Source of the DNA: Litoreibacter meonggei
GTDB lineage: Bacteria; Pseudomonadota; Alphaproteobacteria; Rhodobacterales; Rhodobacteraceae
Reading direction: 5' to 3'
NCBI RefSeq assembly: GCF_003663885.1
Contig: NZ_RCCE01000004.1
Coordinates: 1 to 64,000, forward strand
DNA length: 64,000 bases
Both the position numbers and the translations under genes were made by a program. Every line of letters begins with the position of its first letter. Position 1 is the stretch's first letter. Positions 8,602 to 17,627 of this stretch are shown here, one piece after another. The notes under the pieces were generated by a model. That model was not told the DNA's origin, searched no databases, and saw only the letters and a list, made by a program, of their open reading frames with translations.

Positions 8602-8691
8602 GCCCGAAAGCTAACCTGACGCATCGGGCGCTGTCCAACTAATCCGCGTGAAGCTAGGTTGCGTCCAAAGATTCTCACTGGAAGGTCCATC

Positions 8692-9381
8692 ATGAGCTAC
8701 GTCATCCCGCCCGCACGTCAGGCCTCCGTCGCCGTCAAAGGCTCCTCTGACCGGTTTCCCGTACGCCGCATATTCTGTGTTGGCCGGAACTATGCGGAAC
8801 ATATCCGCGAGATGGGCAATGACGAGCGTGACCCGCCGTTCTACTTCACCAAACCCGCCGATGCGGTGGTCGAAAGCGGGGCCGAGATCGCCTATCCCCG
8901 CGCCACCGCCGACCTGCATCACGAGGTGGAGCTGGTTCTGGCCATTGGCACGGGTGGCTCCGATATCGCGCTCGCGGATGCGATGGATCACGTATGGGGC
9001 GCAGGGGTCGGTATCGACCTGACCCGCCGCGACTTGCAGGCCGTCGCCAAGAAGGCGGGCCGCCCGTGGGATATGGCCAAAGGCTTCGACCGCTCCGCTC
9101 CGATGGGCGCGCTGGTGCCTGTGGCGCAGGCAGGGGGGCTGACCTCTGGCCAAATCTGGCTGACCGTTAATGGAGAGACCCGTCAAACCGGCGATCTGGC
9201 CGAGATGATCTGGTCCGCCGCAGATTGCGTGGCGCATCTGTCGACACTGGTCGAGCTCGCACCGGGTGACCTGATCATGACCGGCACTCCCGCAGGGGTG
9301 TCCGCAGTGGAGCGCGGTGATGTGATGGAGGCCGGTATCGACGGGCTACCAAATGTCAGCGTGAAACTCGCGGCGTCATAG
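8692..9381 (+). CDS. Fumarylacetoacetate hydrolase (FAH) family protein
   Basis: The 229-residue product is the size of single-domain FAH enzymes such as fumarylpyruvate hydrolase or acylpyruvase. Motifs include FCVGRNYAEHIREMG (residues 28-42), the metal-binding segments LHHEVELVLAI and AKGFDRSAPMG, and the C-terminal DLIMTGTPAGVS. The start has GGAAGG at 8680-8685. It is divergent from the DUF4329 gene and convergent with a sulfatase gene only 5 bp away. The substrate cannot be told from sequence; cleavage of a 2,4-diketo acid is the family reaction. Confidence 0.88.
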   Translation: MSYVIPPARQASVAVKGSSDRFPVRRIFCVGRNYAEHIREMGNDERDPPFYFTKPADAVVESGAEIAYPRATADLHHEVELVLAIGTGGSDIALADAMDHVWGAGVGIDLTRRDLQAVAKKAGRPWDMAKGFDRSAPMGALVPVAQAGGLTSGQIWLTVNGETRQTGDLAEMIWSAADCVAHLSTLVELAPGDLIMTGTPAGVSAVERGDVMEAGIDGLPNVSVKLAAS

Positions 9382-9386
9382 GCACG

Positions 9387-11027
9387 TCACTCGTCCAGAT
9401 AGGATCTCGGCGCGGGTCCGGTATATTTTGACGTCAGCTCGTCCGGCACTTCCGAGCCGTCGACCAAGAACGGCAATATCCCCCGCCGCATAGACTTGCC
9501 GCGCGACGCTTTGATGTCGTCCTCCGACCGCGTCACGCGCTGGGCAAGGCGGCGGCCCCATTGTGCAAGGTAGTCGTAGAGCCTGTCGATCTCGCCTTGA
9601 TGCGCGTCGCGCTTGGCCAAGTCGTGGAACTCCTCTGGGTCGGTGTCCAGATCGAACAGCATCGGGCGAAAGCCGCCCTCCGCATGGATCAGCTTGAACC
9701 GCCCGTCAAAGACCATGAACAGGCGGGCATCGCGCGGCTCCAGCCCCAGTTTCTCGCAATGGGCTGTGGCGGAGTAGTCGTATTCGCTGATCGCAAACTC
9801 CCGCCACTCCGGCTGCTCGCCGTTGAGCCACGGAACAAGCGAGCGCCCTTCGATGATGTGGTCCGGAACGTTGCCACCAGCGGCCTCCACAAAGGTCGCG
9901 GCCAGATCAATGCTTTCCACCAACGCGTCACAGGTCGTGCCACGCGTCGCATCCGCCGTTGAGCGCGGGTCGTAGATAATCATCGGCACCTTGACCGATG
10001 GCTCGTGAAACAAATCCTTCTCACCCAGCCAGTGGTCACCCAGATAGTCGCCATGGTCCGAGGTCAGAACGATCATCGTGTCCTCCATCGCGCCGCTCTC
10101 GTCCAGATAGTCCAGCAACACGCCCAACTGGTCGTCGCATTGCTTGATCAGCCCCATATAGGCGGGGATCACCTTCTGGCGGACCTCGTCCTGTTGGAAT
10201 GCCTGCGCGATCTTGTTGCCCATATAAGCCCCGAACACGGGGTGCGGGTCCTCACGCTCGACGTCATCGCGCACGGGGGCGGGAACGTGCGCGCTGCCAT
10301 ACATGTCATGGTAGGGCACAGGCACGATATAGGGCCAGTGCGGCTTGATATAGCTGACATGGGCGCACCATGGTGCTCTGGCCTGCTTGATGAACGCAAT
10401 CGCCTCGCGGGTCAGCCACGGGGTCTCGCTGTCCGTCTCGCGGATGTTGGCGGGCTTGTCGGCGTTGCGGAACATCCAGCCGCTGGCGATGTTGCCATCC
10501 TCGACACCCGCATTGGCGAAGTCTGCCCACGGGTTCTGGGACGGGTAGCCTTTGGACTTGAGGTATTCGTTATAGGGGGAGCGGCGCTCGTCATAGAACC
10601 CGTCCGGCCCTTCGCCCCACAGCCCGTCATCGCGGACCCAGGCGTCAAAGCCACATTCCGCCTGACGCGCGCCGATGGTGGTGTCAGGGCTTAACCCCAG
10701 TCGCGCCATGCCTTCGGCGTCGGCGCGCATATGGGTCTTGCCGATCAGCCAGCAGTCCATGCCTTCGCGGCGTAAATGGTCGCCCAGTGTCTGCTCGCCC
10801 ACGCGCAACGGAAACCCGTTCCACTGCGCCCCATGCGACGAGGCATAGCGCCCCGTGTAATAGCACATGCGCGACGCCCCACAGATTGGCGACTGGACAT
10901 AGGCGTTGGTGAACCGCACGCCCATCGCCGCCACGCGGTCAAAGTTCGGGGTATGCAGATGCGGGTGGCCCGCACAGCTGAGGTAGTCGAACCGCAACTG
11001 GTCATACATGATGAACAGGATATTCAT
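9387..11027 (-). CDS. Sulfatase-superfamily hydrolase with formylglycine-type cysteine
   Basis: The 546-residue protein of the alkaline phosphatase/sulfatase superfamily is probably cytoplasmic, as no signal peptide is visible. The N-terminal DQLRFDY supplies metal ligands. The nucleophile motif is CGASRMCYYTGR (Cys49 to Arg60), a Cys-type site that must be converted to formylglycine. TSDHGDYLGDHWLGEK (about residues 325-340) carries further metal ligands. Lack of a signal peptide and overall layout resemble phosphonate or phosphodiester monoester hydrolases as much as choline sulfatase, so the substrate is left open. No maturase is visible nearby. Confidence 0.85.
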   Translation of the reverse strand: MNILFIMYDQLRFDYLSCAGHPHLHTPNFDRVAAMGVRFTNAYVQSPICGASRMCYYTGRYASSHGAQWNGFPLRVGEQTLGDHLRREGMDCWLIGKTHMRADAEGMARLGLSPDTTIGARQAECGFDAWVRDDGLWGEGPDGFYDERRSPYNEYLKSKGYPSQNPWADFANAGVEDGNIASGWMFRNADKPANIRETDSETPWLTREAIAFIKQARAPWCAHVSYIKPHWPYIVPVPYHDMYGSAHVPAPVRDDVEREDPHPVFGAYMGNKIAQAFQQDEVRQKVIPAYMGLIKQCDDQLGVLLDYLDESGAMEDTMIVLTSDHGDYLGDHWLGEKDLFHEPSVKVPMIIYDPRSTADATRGTTCDALVESIDLAATFVEAAGGNVPDHIIEGRSLVPWLNGEQPEWREFAISEYDYSATAHCEKLGLEPRDARLFMVFDGRFKLIHAEGGFRPMLFDLDTDPEEFHDLAKRDAHQGEIDRLYDYLAQWGRRLAQRVTRSEDDIKASRGKSMRRGILPFLVDGSEVPDELTSKYTGPAPRSYLDE

Positions 11028-11108
11028 GGGCAGCTGCGCTGGGATGGGTTGGACACGCGAAATCTCCTTGGTGTTGTGCAGGAGTATTAGGCAGTTACGC
11101 CCGAAATC

Positions 11109-11813
11109 CTAGAGCGTTGTCTTAGGCACCCTGTCCGATACGACCCGCCCGTCCTCCAAGGTGATGATCCTGTCGGCCATCTCCAGAATGCGGTTGTCAT
11201 GGGTGACCATCACCGTCGTGGTTTGTCGCGTTTGCCCAAGCGTTTTCAGCATTTGCACCACCGTATGCCCCGACTCCTTGTCCAGCGCGGCGGTGGGTTC
11301 ATCCGCGAACACGATGTCAGGGTTCGACACCAGCGCCCGCGCTACCGCGACCCGTTGTTTCTGTCCGCCCGACAGGTTGCCGGGCAGATAGGTTCGGCGA
11401 TCTGCCAAACCCACGAGGTCAAGAACATGGTCGGCAGCGGCGCGTTGCTTGGCGGGATTGGCGTTGCCGTGGACCTGTAATCCCATCAGCACATTCTGCG
11501 CCGCGGTCAGGCTTTCATGCAGGTTATGCGCCTGAAAAATGAACCCCAGCCTGCGGCGCAAGCTGACAAGTTGCGCCTCGCTGGCACCGTTCAACTCTTG
11601 GCCAAGTAGCTTGACGCTGCCGTCTTGGACTTCGCGCAGGCATCCCATCAACGTAAGGACGGTGGTTTTACCAGAGCCGGACGGCCCCATCAGAATGGTC
11701 AGACTGCCGCGCTCGATGTTCAGGTTCAGGTCGAAAATGGCCTGCTTGCGCGCTTCGCCTTCGCCAAAGAAGTGGTTCAAACCGCTGGCTTCTATAGGGA
11801 AACTCTCAGCCAT
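11109..11813 (-). CDS. devA: DevA-family ABC exporter ATPase
   Basis: The 234-residue ABC ATPase of the LolD/MacB/DevA group has Walker A GPSGSGKTT, signature LSGGQKQRVAVARAL and Walker B DIVFADEPTAALD. The ILMGPSGSGKTTVLTLMGCLREVQ and FIFQAHNLHESLTAAQNV segments match DevA rather than LolD. It shares a 1-bp junction with the permease gene. It drives the exporter encoded by the three-gene operon; the exported substrate here is unknown. Confidence 0.88.
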   Translation of the reverse strand: MAESFPIEASGLNHFFGEGEARKQAIFDLNLNIERGSLTILMGPSGSGKTTVLTLMGCLREVQDGSVKLLGQELNGASEAQLVSLRRRLGFIFQAHNLHESLTAAQNVLMGLQVHGNANPAKQRAAADHVLDLVGLADRRTYLPGNLSGGQKQRVAVARALVSNPDIVFADEPTAALDKESGHTVVQMLKTLGQTRQTTTVMVTHDNRILEMADRIITLEDGRVVSDRVPKTTL

Positions 11814-12988
11814 CAGAACAAATCCGCAGGGTCAGCCGCCGCCAGACGGCGGGTGGCGATGGCGCCCGATATGGTGCAGGCCGTCAATGTCCCCAAAAAC
11901 ACAAGGATCGCACGGCTCGCGTCCATCTCGACCGGCAATCCGGTCACGGCCCTCAGCCCCGCATATAGCCCGATCGACACGATCAGCCCCGGAATGAAGC
12001 CGAAGACCGCCAGCACGATAGCCTCCTCGAACACGATGCCCAGAAAGAACGGCTGCCCGTAGCCCATGGCCTTAAAGGTGGCATATTCGCCTAAGTGGTC
12101 GGCCACGTCGGTGGATAGCACCTGATAGACGATCACCAAGCCCACAAGGATGCCCATGAACACGCCAAAGCCGAAGATGATGCCCGTGGGCCGCTCCGAA
12201 GACATGAAGTCCAGATCGGCCTGCGCCGAGGCGTCCGCCGCCAGAACTTTGACATTGGCGCTGGGCAGGGCGCCGCGCAAGCGCTCGACCACGGTATCCA
12301 CCGACACGCCGTCATCGACATTCAGCAGGATATGGTTGGGTGCACTGCTGGTGCGGGCAGGGAAAGACCGCAGAAACGTCTGGTCCGACATCGCCAGCAT
12401 CCCGTCCGCCAGAAAGCCGCCGCCAATATTCATGGTACCAACGGCGACCAGCGTGTTGCCATTTGCCTCGAACTCATAGCGGCCACCGGCGGTCAGCGCG
12501 TCAATGACAGAGGCTGGCATTCCACGGGTGTCACGGTCCAAAATTACGGTGTTCTCAATCGTCAGACTGCCAAAACTGGCCGCAATGCTCGGGGACACAA
12601 ACTCAGGCTGCGAGACGTCAAACCCGAAACTCAACAACGACACAGTGCTGCCATCGTCCAGCGTGAAGGGCAGGTTGCCGATATATAGCGGCGTGGCGTC
12701 GGCAACGCCTGGAACCCCAAGCGCCTGAAACATCCGCGCCCGCGCAATCTCGCCCGCGTCGGTCAGCGTGTTGCCTTCCTCCGACGAGATCACAATATCG
12801 GCGCTTAGCAACCCATAGGGGGCAACGGTCGACGAGTTCAACGCGCCCATGATGCCCAACTGCATGAACACCAGCAACGTGGCGAAGGACACACCGGACA
12901 CAGCAGCCACCAGCCGCGCCTTGTTATGCGACAGCTGAAGCCAGCCAATCGGCAAACGCCCGAACAGGTTGGTCAGAAGGCGGCTCAT
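11813..12988 (-). CDS. devC: DevC-family ABC exporter permease (FtsX-like)
   Basis: The 391-residue MacB/FtsX-type permease has one N-terminal transmembrane segment (about residues 20-45), a large periplasmic domain and three C-terminal spans (from about residue 270 to 385). LPIGWLQLSHNKARLVAAVSG at the N-terminus and TFKAMGYGQPFFLGIVFEEA near the third span are characteristic of DevC. It overlaps the adaptor gene by 4 bp. It would work with DevB, DevA and a TolC-type outer membrane channel not encoded here. Confidence 0.87.
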   Translation of the reverse strand: MSRLLTNLFGRLPIGWLQLSHNKARLVAAVSGVSFATLLVFMQLGIMGALNSSTVAPYGLLSADIVISSEEGNTLTDAGEIARARMFQALGVPGVADATPLYIGNLPFTLDDGSTVSLLSFGFDVSQPEFVSPSIAASFGSLTIENTVILDRDTRGMPASVIDALTAGGRYEFEANGNTLVAVGTMNIGGGFLADGMLAMSDQTFLRSFPARTSSAPNHILLNVDDGVSVDTVVERLRGALPSANVKVLAADASAQADLDFMSSERPTGIIFGFGVFMGILVGLVIVYQVLSTDVADHLGEYATFKAMGYGQPFFLGIVFEEAIVLAVFGFIPGLIVSIGLYAGLRAVTGLPVEMDASRAILVFLGTLTACTISGAIATRRLAAADPADLF

Positions 12989-14193
12989 TCAGGGCGACCT
13001 GCGTCGATCCGAACCAAGGCTTCCAGATTGGTGAAGTTGCGCGCCAATTCGGAAGAGGGCGCATCAAGTGTCACGATCACGTCCACAACCCGCGCATCGG
13101 TATTGGCCGCAGGATTGTCCGAGGTGATGGATTGCCGCCCGATTTCCAGCCCGATGGCCGTCACGGTCCCGCTAAGCTCTTGTGACAAGGCGCGGGCAGA
13201 AACCGTGACCGGATCACCAATGGTCACACGCCCGATCAGCGTTTGGTAAACCTCCACCTCCACCGTCATCTGCGAGGTGTCGCCCAGATCAACAACACCG
13301 CTCGATGGCGGACGCTCACCCGCGCGCGCATTGATGTCCAACACGGTGCCTTGCACCGGTGCCCGCACATAGGCGCGCTCCAGATCTTGCGTGGCGCGGG
13401 CAAGGTCGGCACGGGCGGCTTCCAGATTGGCCTCCGCCACGGCAATGTCGGCCTGCACGGTGTCGGAGTTGGTGGCATAGCGCGACAAGGTCGCGATGGC
13501 GCGCTCCACGTCGCGGCCAGCCTCGTTGGCACGGGCAACGGTTTCGTCGAACTCGGCCCGTGTGGTCACGCCCCGCTCCAGCAGAGAGGTCATCCGCGTC
13601 AGATCGGCACTGGCGGCGTTCGCAGTGGTCTCGGCCCGCTCAAGCGTCGCTTTGGCTTCGGCTTGGCTGGCAAGGATTGAGGTGCGGGTTTGTGCCAGAT
13701 TGGCCTCGCGCACACCCAGATTTGCCTTCGCCGACGTGGCGATGCTTTGCAATTGCGGCAGGTTGTCCAGCACTGCCAGAACATCGCCTGCTGCGACCAC
13801 GTCACCACGGCTCACACGAATTTCGGCAATGCGGGCATCGCCCGCACCGGACGGGGTTGCCACGCTGATCACATCGCCCAAGGGAATGATCCGGCCCAAG
13901 GCCACCACGTCACCTTCACTGACGACCGCCACCTGTTCTTGCTTTTCGACCTGTTGGATGGCCACCGCAATCGGCGTCTCGGTGCCGGCACCTGGCTGCA
14001 AACCTGTGGCGTTGAAAAACACACGCAAGCCCGGCGGTTGGAAATACATGCCGATCACAGCACCCGTGAACAGTGTCAGCATGAACAGCGGAACCAGAAA
14101 CAGCCGTGACCGTCCGGCGGATTTTGGGGCTGGTGTGTCGATCGCTTTGGAAATTCCACTGTCTTCCAAAGGCAGGTTCGGGTCGGTCGTCAT
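12985..14193 (-). CDS. devB: DevB/HlyD-type periplasmic adaptor of the exporter
   Basis: From the preferred ATG the product is 402 residues: one transmembrane anchor (RLFLVPLFMLTLFTGAVIGMYF), then lipoyl/barrel-sandwich halves flanking an Ala- and Glu-rich coiled-coil hairpin, then a beta-barrel domain (VRAPVQGTVLDINARAGERP, QMTVEVEVYQTLIGRVTIGDPV). The start at 14193 is chosen because an AGAGGA element lies about ten bases upstream; longer in-frame starts at 14220 and 14241 are less supported. In cyanobacteria DevBCA exports heterocyst glycolipids, but alphaproteobacterial homologues have no assigned cargo. Confidence 0.86.
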   Translation of the reverse strand: MTTDPNLPLEDSGISKAIDTPAPKSAGRSRLFLVPLFMLTLFTGAVIGMYFQPPGLRVFFNATGLQPGAGTETPIAVAIQQVEKQEQVAVVSEGDVVALGRIIPLGDVISVATPSGAGDARIAEIRVSRGDVVAAGDVLAVLDNLPQLQSIATSAKANLGVREANLAQTRTSILASQAEAKATLERAETTANAASADLTRMTSLLERGVTTRAEFDETVARANEAGRDVERAIATLSRYATNSDTVQADIAVAEANLEAARADLARATQDLERAYVRAPVQGTVLDINARAGERPPSSGVVDLGDTSQMTVEVEVYQTLIGRVTIGDPVTVSARALSQELSGTVTAIGLEIGRQSITSDNPAANTDARVVDVIVTLDAPSSELARNFTNLEALVRIDAGRPE

Positions 14194-14439
14194 TGTCAGG
14201 CAGTCCTCTGTTCTCAACATCGTGCTGCCCGTCGTCGTCAAGCGCAGAAGGCATGTCTAGGGAGGTGGTATCAGCCGAGTTGGACGCAGGAGTTGCGATA
14301 GGTCAAGTCGGACCCGAAAAACGGGGCCGCGATACGGTCTGTAGCCCCGCGATTTGGGCAATGGAAATCGGTGTGGAAAAAGTGCTAGACCGAAGTCCTG
14401 CCGACGCAATCCTGACGCGAAACGAGAAGTACACGCCCG

Positions 14440-15453
14440 ATGCCTGAGAAAAACAGCCCTGACGCTGACGTGACAGCCGCCGCCCGCCTGTCCGTAGCCC
14501 CGATGATGGATTGGACCGACCGACACTGCCGGTATTTCCATCGGCTGATCTCGGGCCGTGCCTTGCTCTACACGGAAATGGTGACAGCACCCGCGCTGGT
14601 GCGCGGTGGGGCCGTGCATTTGTTGGAATTCTCGCAGCCCGAGCATCCGGTCGCGGTTCAACTTGGCGGCTCCGACCCGGCCGAGCTGGCAGAGGCCGCA
14701 CGTCTTTGCGCCGACCGCGGGTATGATGAAATCAATCTTAACGTCGGCTGCCCCTCCGACCGCGTGCAATCGGGCTGCTTCGGGGCCGTTCTGATGGAAC
14801 GCCCTGCGCTGGTGGCCGACTGCGTCGCCGAGATGATCAAGGCGCAACCGGTTGAAGTCACAGTGAAATGCCGGATTGGCGTGGATGATCAGGACCCGGA
14901 GACCGTCTTGCCGGATTTCCTGAGCCGTATTCGGGATGCAGGCGTCACTCGCGTTGCGGTGCACGCGCGTAAAGCGTGGTTGCAGGGCCTTAGCCCCAAA
15001 GAAAACCGCGACGTGCCGCCGCTGGATTATGACTTGGTGCACCGGATGAAAGCCGCATTTCCCGATCTTCATATCTCGCTCAACGGCGGATTGGAGACGT
15101 TGGAGGCAGGGCTGCCGCATCTGCAAACGCTCGACGGGCTGATGTATGGCCGCGCGGCCTACCACCAGCCTTGGGACGTGCTTTCGGATGCCGACGAGAA
15201 GGTGTTCGGCGAGGTTCCGCAAACAAAGACCCGCGCCGATGTGGTTCACGCCATGCTGCCCTATATCGAGGCGCATGTGGACGCAGGCGGCAAGCTGGCC
15301 CAAGTCACCCGCCATATGCTCGGCCTGTTTGCAGGCCAGCCCGGCGCACGCGGTTGGCGGCGCACCCTGTCGGAAGGGGCGCATAAACCCGAGGCAGGGA
15401 CAGCGCTGGTGCTGCAAGCGCTTGATGCGGTCCACATCGCCCAGGCCGCATGA
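14440..15453 (+). CDS. dusA: tRNA-dihydrouridine(20/20a) synthase DusA
   Basis: The 337-residue flavoenzyme reduces uridine to dihydrouridine in the tRNA D-loop. Family motifs are APMMDWTDRHCRYFHRLIS (residues 20-38), TEMVTAPAL, NLNVGCPSDRVQSGCFGA (the Cys in SGCFGA is the catalytic acid), VKCRIGVDD and VHARKAWLQGLSPKENR; the last is typical of DusA over DusB/C. Length is normal. Its stop overlaps the start of the downstream oxygenase-like gene by 4 bp. Confidence 0.95.
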   Translation: MPEKNSPDADVTAAARLSVAPMMDWTDRHCRYFHRLISGRALLYTEMVTAPALVRGGAVHLLEFSQPEHPVAVQLGGSDPAELAEAARLCADRGYDEINLNVGCPSDRVQSGCFGAVLMERPALVADCVAEMIKAQPVEVTVKCRIGVDDQDPETVLPDFLSRIRDAGVTRVAVHARKAWLQGLSPKENRDVPPLDYDLVHRMKAAFPDLHISLNGGLETLEAGLPHLQTLDGLMYGRAAYHQPWDVLSDADEKVFGEVPQTKTRADVVHAMLPYIEAHVDAGGKLAQVTRHMLGLFAGQPGARGWRRTLSEGAHKPEAGTALVLQALDAVHIAQAA

Positions 15454-16217
15454 GCTTCGCGGCCAAAGGTTGGGTGAAATTTGCCCATGACGCGGCCACT
15501 GCCAAATGGGCGGACCATGCGCGCCAGCGGGCCATACCTCTCGCTCAAGACCCGCAATACACCAAGGAGTGGCTGCGCTGTGGCGGGACGTGGTTCGTCG
15601 GGGTAAACCTGTTGCCCAATGACGGGCAGGGGCGTTTGCCGGATGGCCCTGCGTTGGCGGGACCAGCAATCGCGTTCTTGCAGCGCGAGGGGCTGTGGGC
15701 CCCCCTCGACCGTGCGCAGGTTTCGGTGATCTATGAAGGCTATCCAAAACCCTCGGACGCGGAAAGCCCTGCCGCGTTCCGCTTTCGCCGCGACCGCGAC
15801 GCGGCGCATGTGGACGGGTTGAAGCTGGCGCTTCCCGACAAGCGACGCCATGTCGACGAGCCGCACGGCTTCGTGCTGGGCCTGCCACTGAACGAGGCCA
15901 GCGTCAGCCCGATGGTGGTTTGGGAAGGCAGTCACCACATCATGCGAGACGCCTTCGCAAAACGTCTGGAGGCGGTGTCGCCGGAACGATGGGCAACCGA
16001 GGATATCACCGACACTTACCAAGTCGCGCGAAAGAAGTGCTTCGAAACATGTAAGAGAATAGAAATCAACGCACTACCTGGCGAAGCTTACGTGATGAAT
16101 CGCCTTGCCTTGCACGGGGTCGCCCCGTGGAAAGACGGTGTCGTTGCGCCGCCCGAAGGCCGGATGATCGCCTATTTCCGCCCCGAACTTGAGGACATCG
16201 CCACGTGGTTGGCCTGA
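15450..16217 (+). CDS. Predicted Fe(II)/2-oxoglutarate-type oxygenase-like protein
   Basis: The 255-residue protein has no signal peptide. A facial-triad-like set is visible: His120-x-Asp122 in AAHVDGLKL, His222 in NRLALHGVAPW, with Arg238/Arg244 in GRMIAYFRPE as candidate 2-oxoglutarate anchors. Between them, VVWEGSHHIMRDAF resembles the phytanoyl-CoA dioxygenase core. The start codon overlaps the dusA stop (ATGA), so the two are translationally coupled, which hints at a role linked to tRNA modification, though this is only contextual. Assignment to the dioxygenase superfamily is by motif pattern. Confidence 0.65.
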   Translation: MSFAAKGWVKFAHDAATAKWADHARQRAIPLAQDPQYTKEWLRCGGTWFVGVNLLPNDGQGRLPDGPALAGPAIAFLQREGLWAPLDRAQVSVIYEGYPKPSDAESPAAFRFRRDRDAAHVDGLKLALPDKRRHVDEPHGFVLGLPLNEASVSPMVVWEGSHHIMRDAFAKRLEAVSPERWATEDITDTYQVARKKCFETCKRIEINALPGEAYVMNRLALHGVAPWKDGVVAPPEGRMIAYFRPELEDIATWLA

Positions 16218-16262
16218 CCTAAAGGAGCGCCTAGCGGCGCACGCGATATTTTATTTGGCGCG

Positions 16263-17366
16263 CTATTTCAACGGCGGGGTCTGGAACAGCCAGACCTTCA
16301 AGCCGCCATGGGGCACGGCTGGCCCTTGCGTCAGCGGCAATCCGGTGGCCTTGGCCAATCCCGGCTCGGACGTGACCAACGCCACGCGCCAGCCGGAGAA
16401 GCGATCTTTGAGGGTTGTCCCCAAACTCGCATAAAGCGCGAAGAGCTGTTTTTTATCCCCGATACGCCCACCATAGGGCGGGTTCACGATCACCAGACCA
16501 GCAGGGCCGTCAGGCCGTTCCACGTCGGAGACGGGTTTGCACTGAAAGTCGCACAGCGCCGAAATCCCCGCACGGTCCGCATTGGCAATCGCGCCCTTGA
16601 TGGCGCCCGCATCACGGTCGGAGCCAAAGCAGCGCGCAGGCCCGTTGATCACACTGACCGAGCGCCGCAGCGCCTTGAACGCGGCCTCGTCGAAACTCGC
16701 CAAAGCCTCAAACGCAAAGCTGCGGGAGCGACCGGCTTGCAGCCCTTCGGCAATCTCCGCGGCCTCGATGAGAAACGTGCCAGAGCCGCACATCGGGTCA
16801 AGAACCGGCTCGGTCCCGTCATAGCCCGCCTGGCGCAAGAACAGCGCTGCCATGTTTTCGCGCATGGGGGCCTTGCCGATGGCTTCCTTATGGCCGCGCT
16901 TGTGCAGGCTCTCGCCCGACGTATCGACGCTGAGGGTCACGATGTTCTGCTCGATGCGGATTTTCAACGTCACCTCGCCATCGGCGGAAGGTTTCATGCC
17001 AGCTTTGAGCAACGCACGCTCCACCCGCTCGATCGCCGCCCCCGCGTGGTAGATTTTGGAGCGCTTGCAGGTCGCCTCCACCCGCACGGCGGTGCCGGAA
17101 TAGAACGTCTCGTCCCATGGAAACTCGTCGGCGCGATGGTCCAGCCCCGCAAGGCTCATGGCACGGAACGTCCCGATCCGCGCTAACACCTTGGTGGCCC
17201 CGCGTAGCTCCAGATTGAGCCGCCAGACGTCCGGCCAGCTGCCCATCATGGTCACGCCACCTGCGCCATAGCGCGCGTCTTTATAGCCCAAAGCGCGAAA
17301 TTCCGGCAGCAAAGCGGCTTCCAGCCCGGGCGGGGTGACGGCAAAAATCTCAAGTGTATCAGTCAT
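16263..17366 (-). CDS. THUMP-domain class I RNA methyltransferase (RlmL N-terminal/YpsC type)
   Basis: The 367-residue product has an N-terminal ferredoxin-like/THUMP region (about 1-150) and a C-terminal Rossmann methyltransferase. Key elements are LDPMCGSGTFLIEAAEIA (SAM loop) and VIVNPPYGGRIGD, the NPPY motif of N6-adenine and N2-guanine methylases. It lacks the second methyltransferase domain of RlmL/RlmK fusions. The rRNA target is probably a 23S guanine (m2G) by family. The start at 17366 has GGA about ten bases upstream; an ATG 12 nt earlier is less likely. Confidence 0.88.
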   Translation of the reverse strand: MTDTLEIFAVTPPGLEAALLPEFRALGYKDARYGAGGVTMMGSWPDVWRLNLELRGATKVLARIGTFRAMSLAGLDHRADEFPWDETFYSGTAVRVEATCKRSKIYHAGAAIERVERALLKAGMKPSADGEVTLKIRIEQNIVTLSVDTSGESLHKRGHKEAIGKAPMRENMAALFLRQAGYDGTEPVLDPMCGSGTFLIEAAEIAEGLQAGRSRSFAFEALASFDEAAFKALRRSVSVINGPARCFGSDRDAGAIKGAIANADRAGISALCDFQCKPVSDVERPDGPAGLVIVNPPYGGRIGDKKQLFALYASLGTTLKDRFSGWRVALVTSEPGLAKATGLPLTQGPAVPHGGLKVWLFQTPPLK

Positions 17367-17399
17367 GGCACTGTCCATAGGGCCACATGGCCCCAGACG

Positions 17400-17627
17400 C
17401 TACCCCACGCGGGCCTTGCGTCCACCACGACGCACCTTCAGGCGCGCCGCGCGGGACGGCAGTTCCTCCAACAGCGCCGTGCGGGCCTCGTTGGACATAC
17501 GCGACCACGCGCCAATTTCGTCTATGGTGCGCAAGCAGCCGGTGCAAATACGCTCTGCGGGATGCACGATGCACACCTTGATGCAGGGGCTCTCTACCTC
17601 GTCGCGTTGCCAAATGTCGTCGCTCAT
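17400..17627 (-). CDS. DUF1289 small Cys-rich protein
   Basis: This 75-residue protein has the DUF1289 pattern SPCIKVCIVHPAERICTGC, which provides four cysteines in a C-x3-C...C-x2-C layout that may bind iron or zinc, followed by a WSRMSNEAR segment and a basic tail. Function is unknown. It overlaps ruvX by 4 bp on the same strand. Length is normal for the family. Confidence 0.85.
   Translation of the reverse strand: MSDDIWQRDEVESPCIKVCIVHPAERICTGCLRTIDEIGAWSRMSNEARTALLEELPSRAARLKVRRGGRKARVG

Noticed and set aside
14257-15888. Long open frame on the minus strand opposite dusA and the oxygenase-like gene
   Set aside because: Its translation is Arg/His/Gln-rich without domain features, while the plus strand encodes a clear DusA. 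It is an antisense artefact of high-GC codon usage.
16227-16250. Possible terminator GCGCC-TAGC-GGCGC followed by an AT-rich stretch after the oxygenase-like gene
   Set aside because: The stem is only 5 bp and the T-run is interrupted; too weak to annotate.
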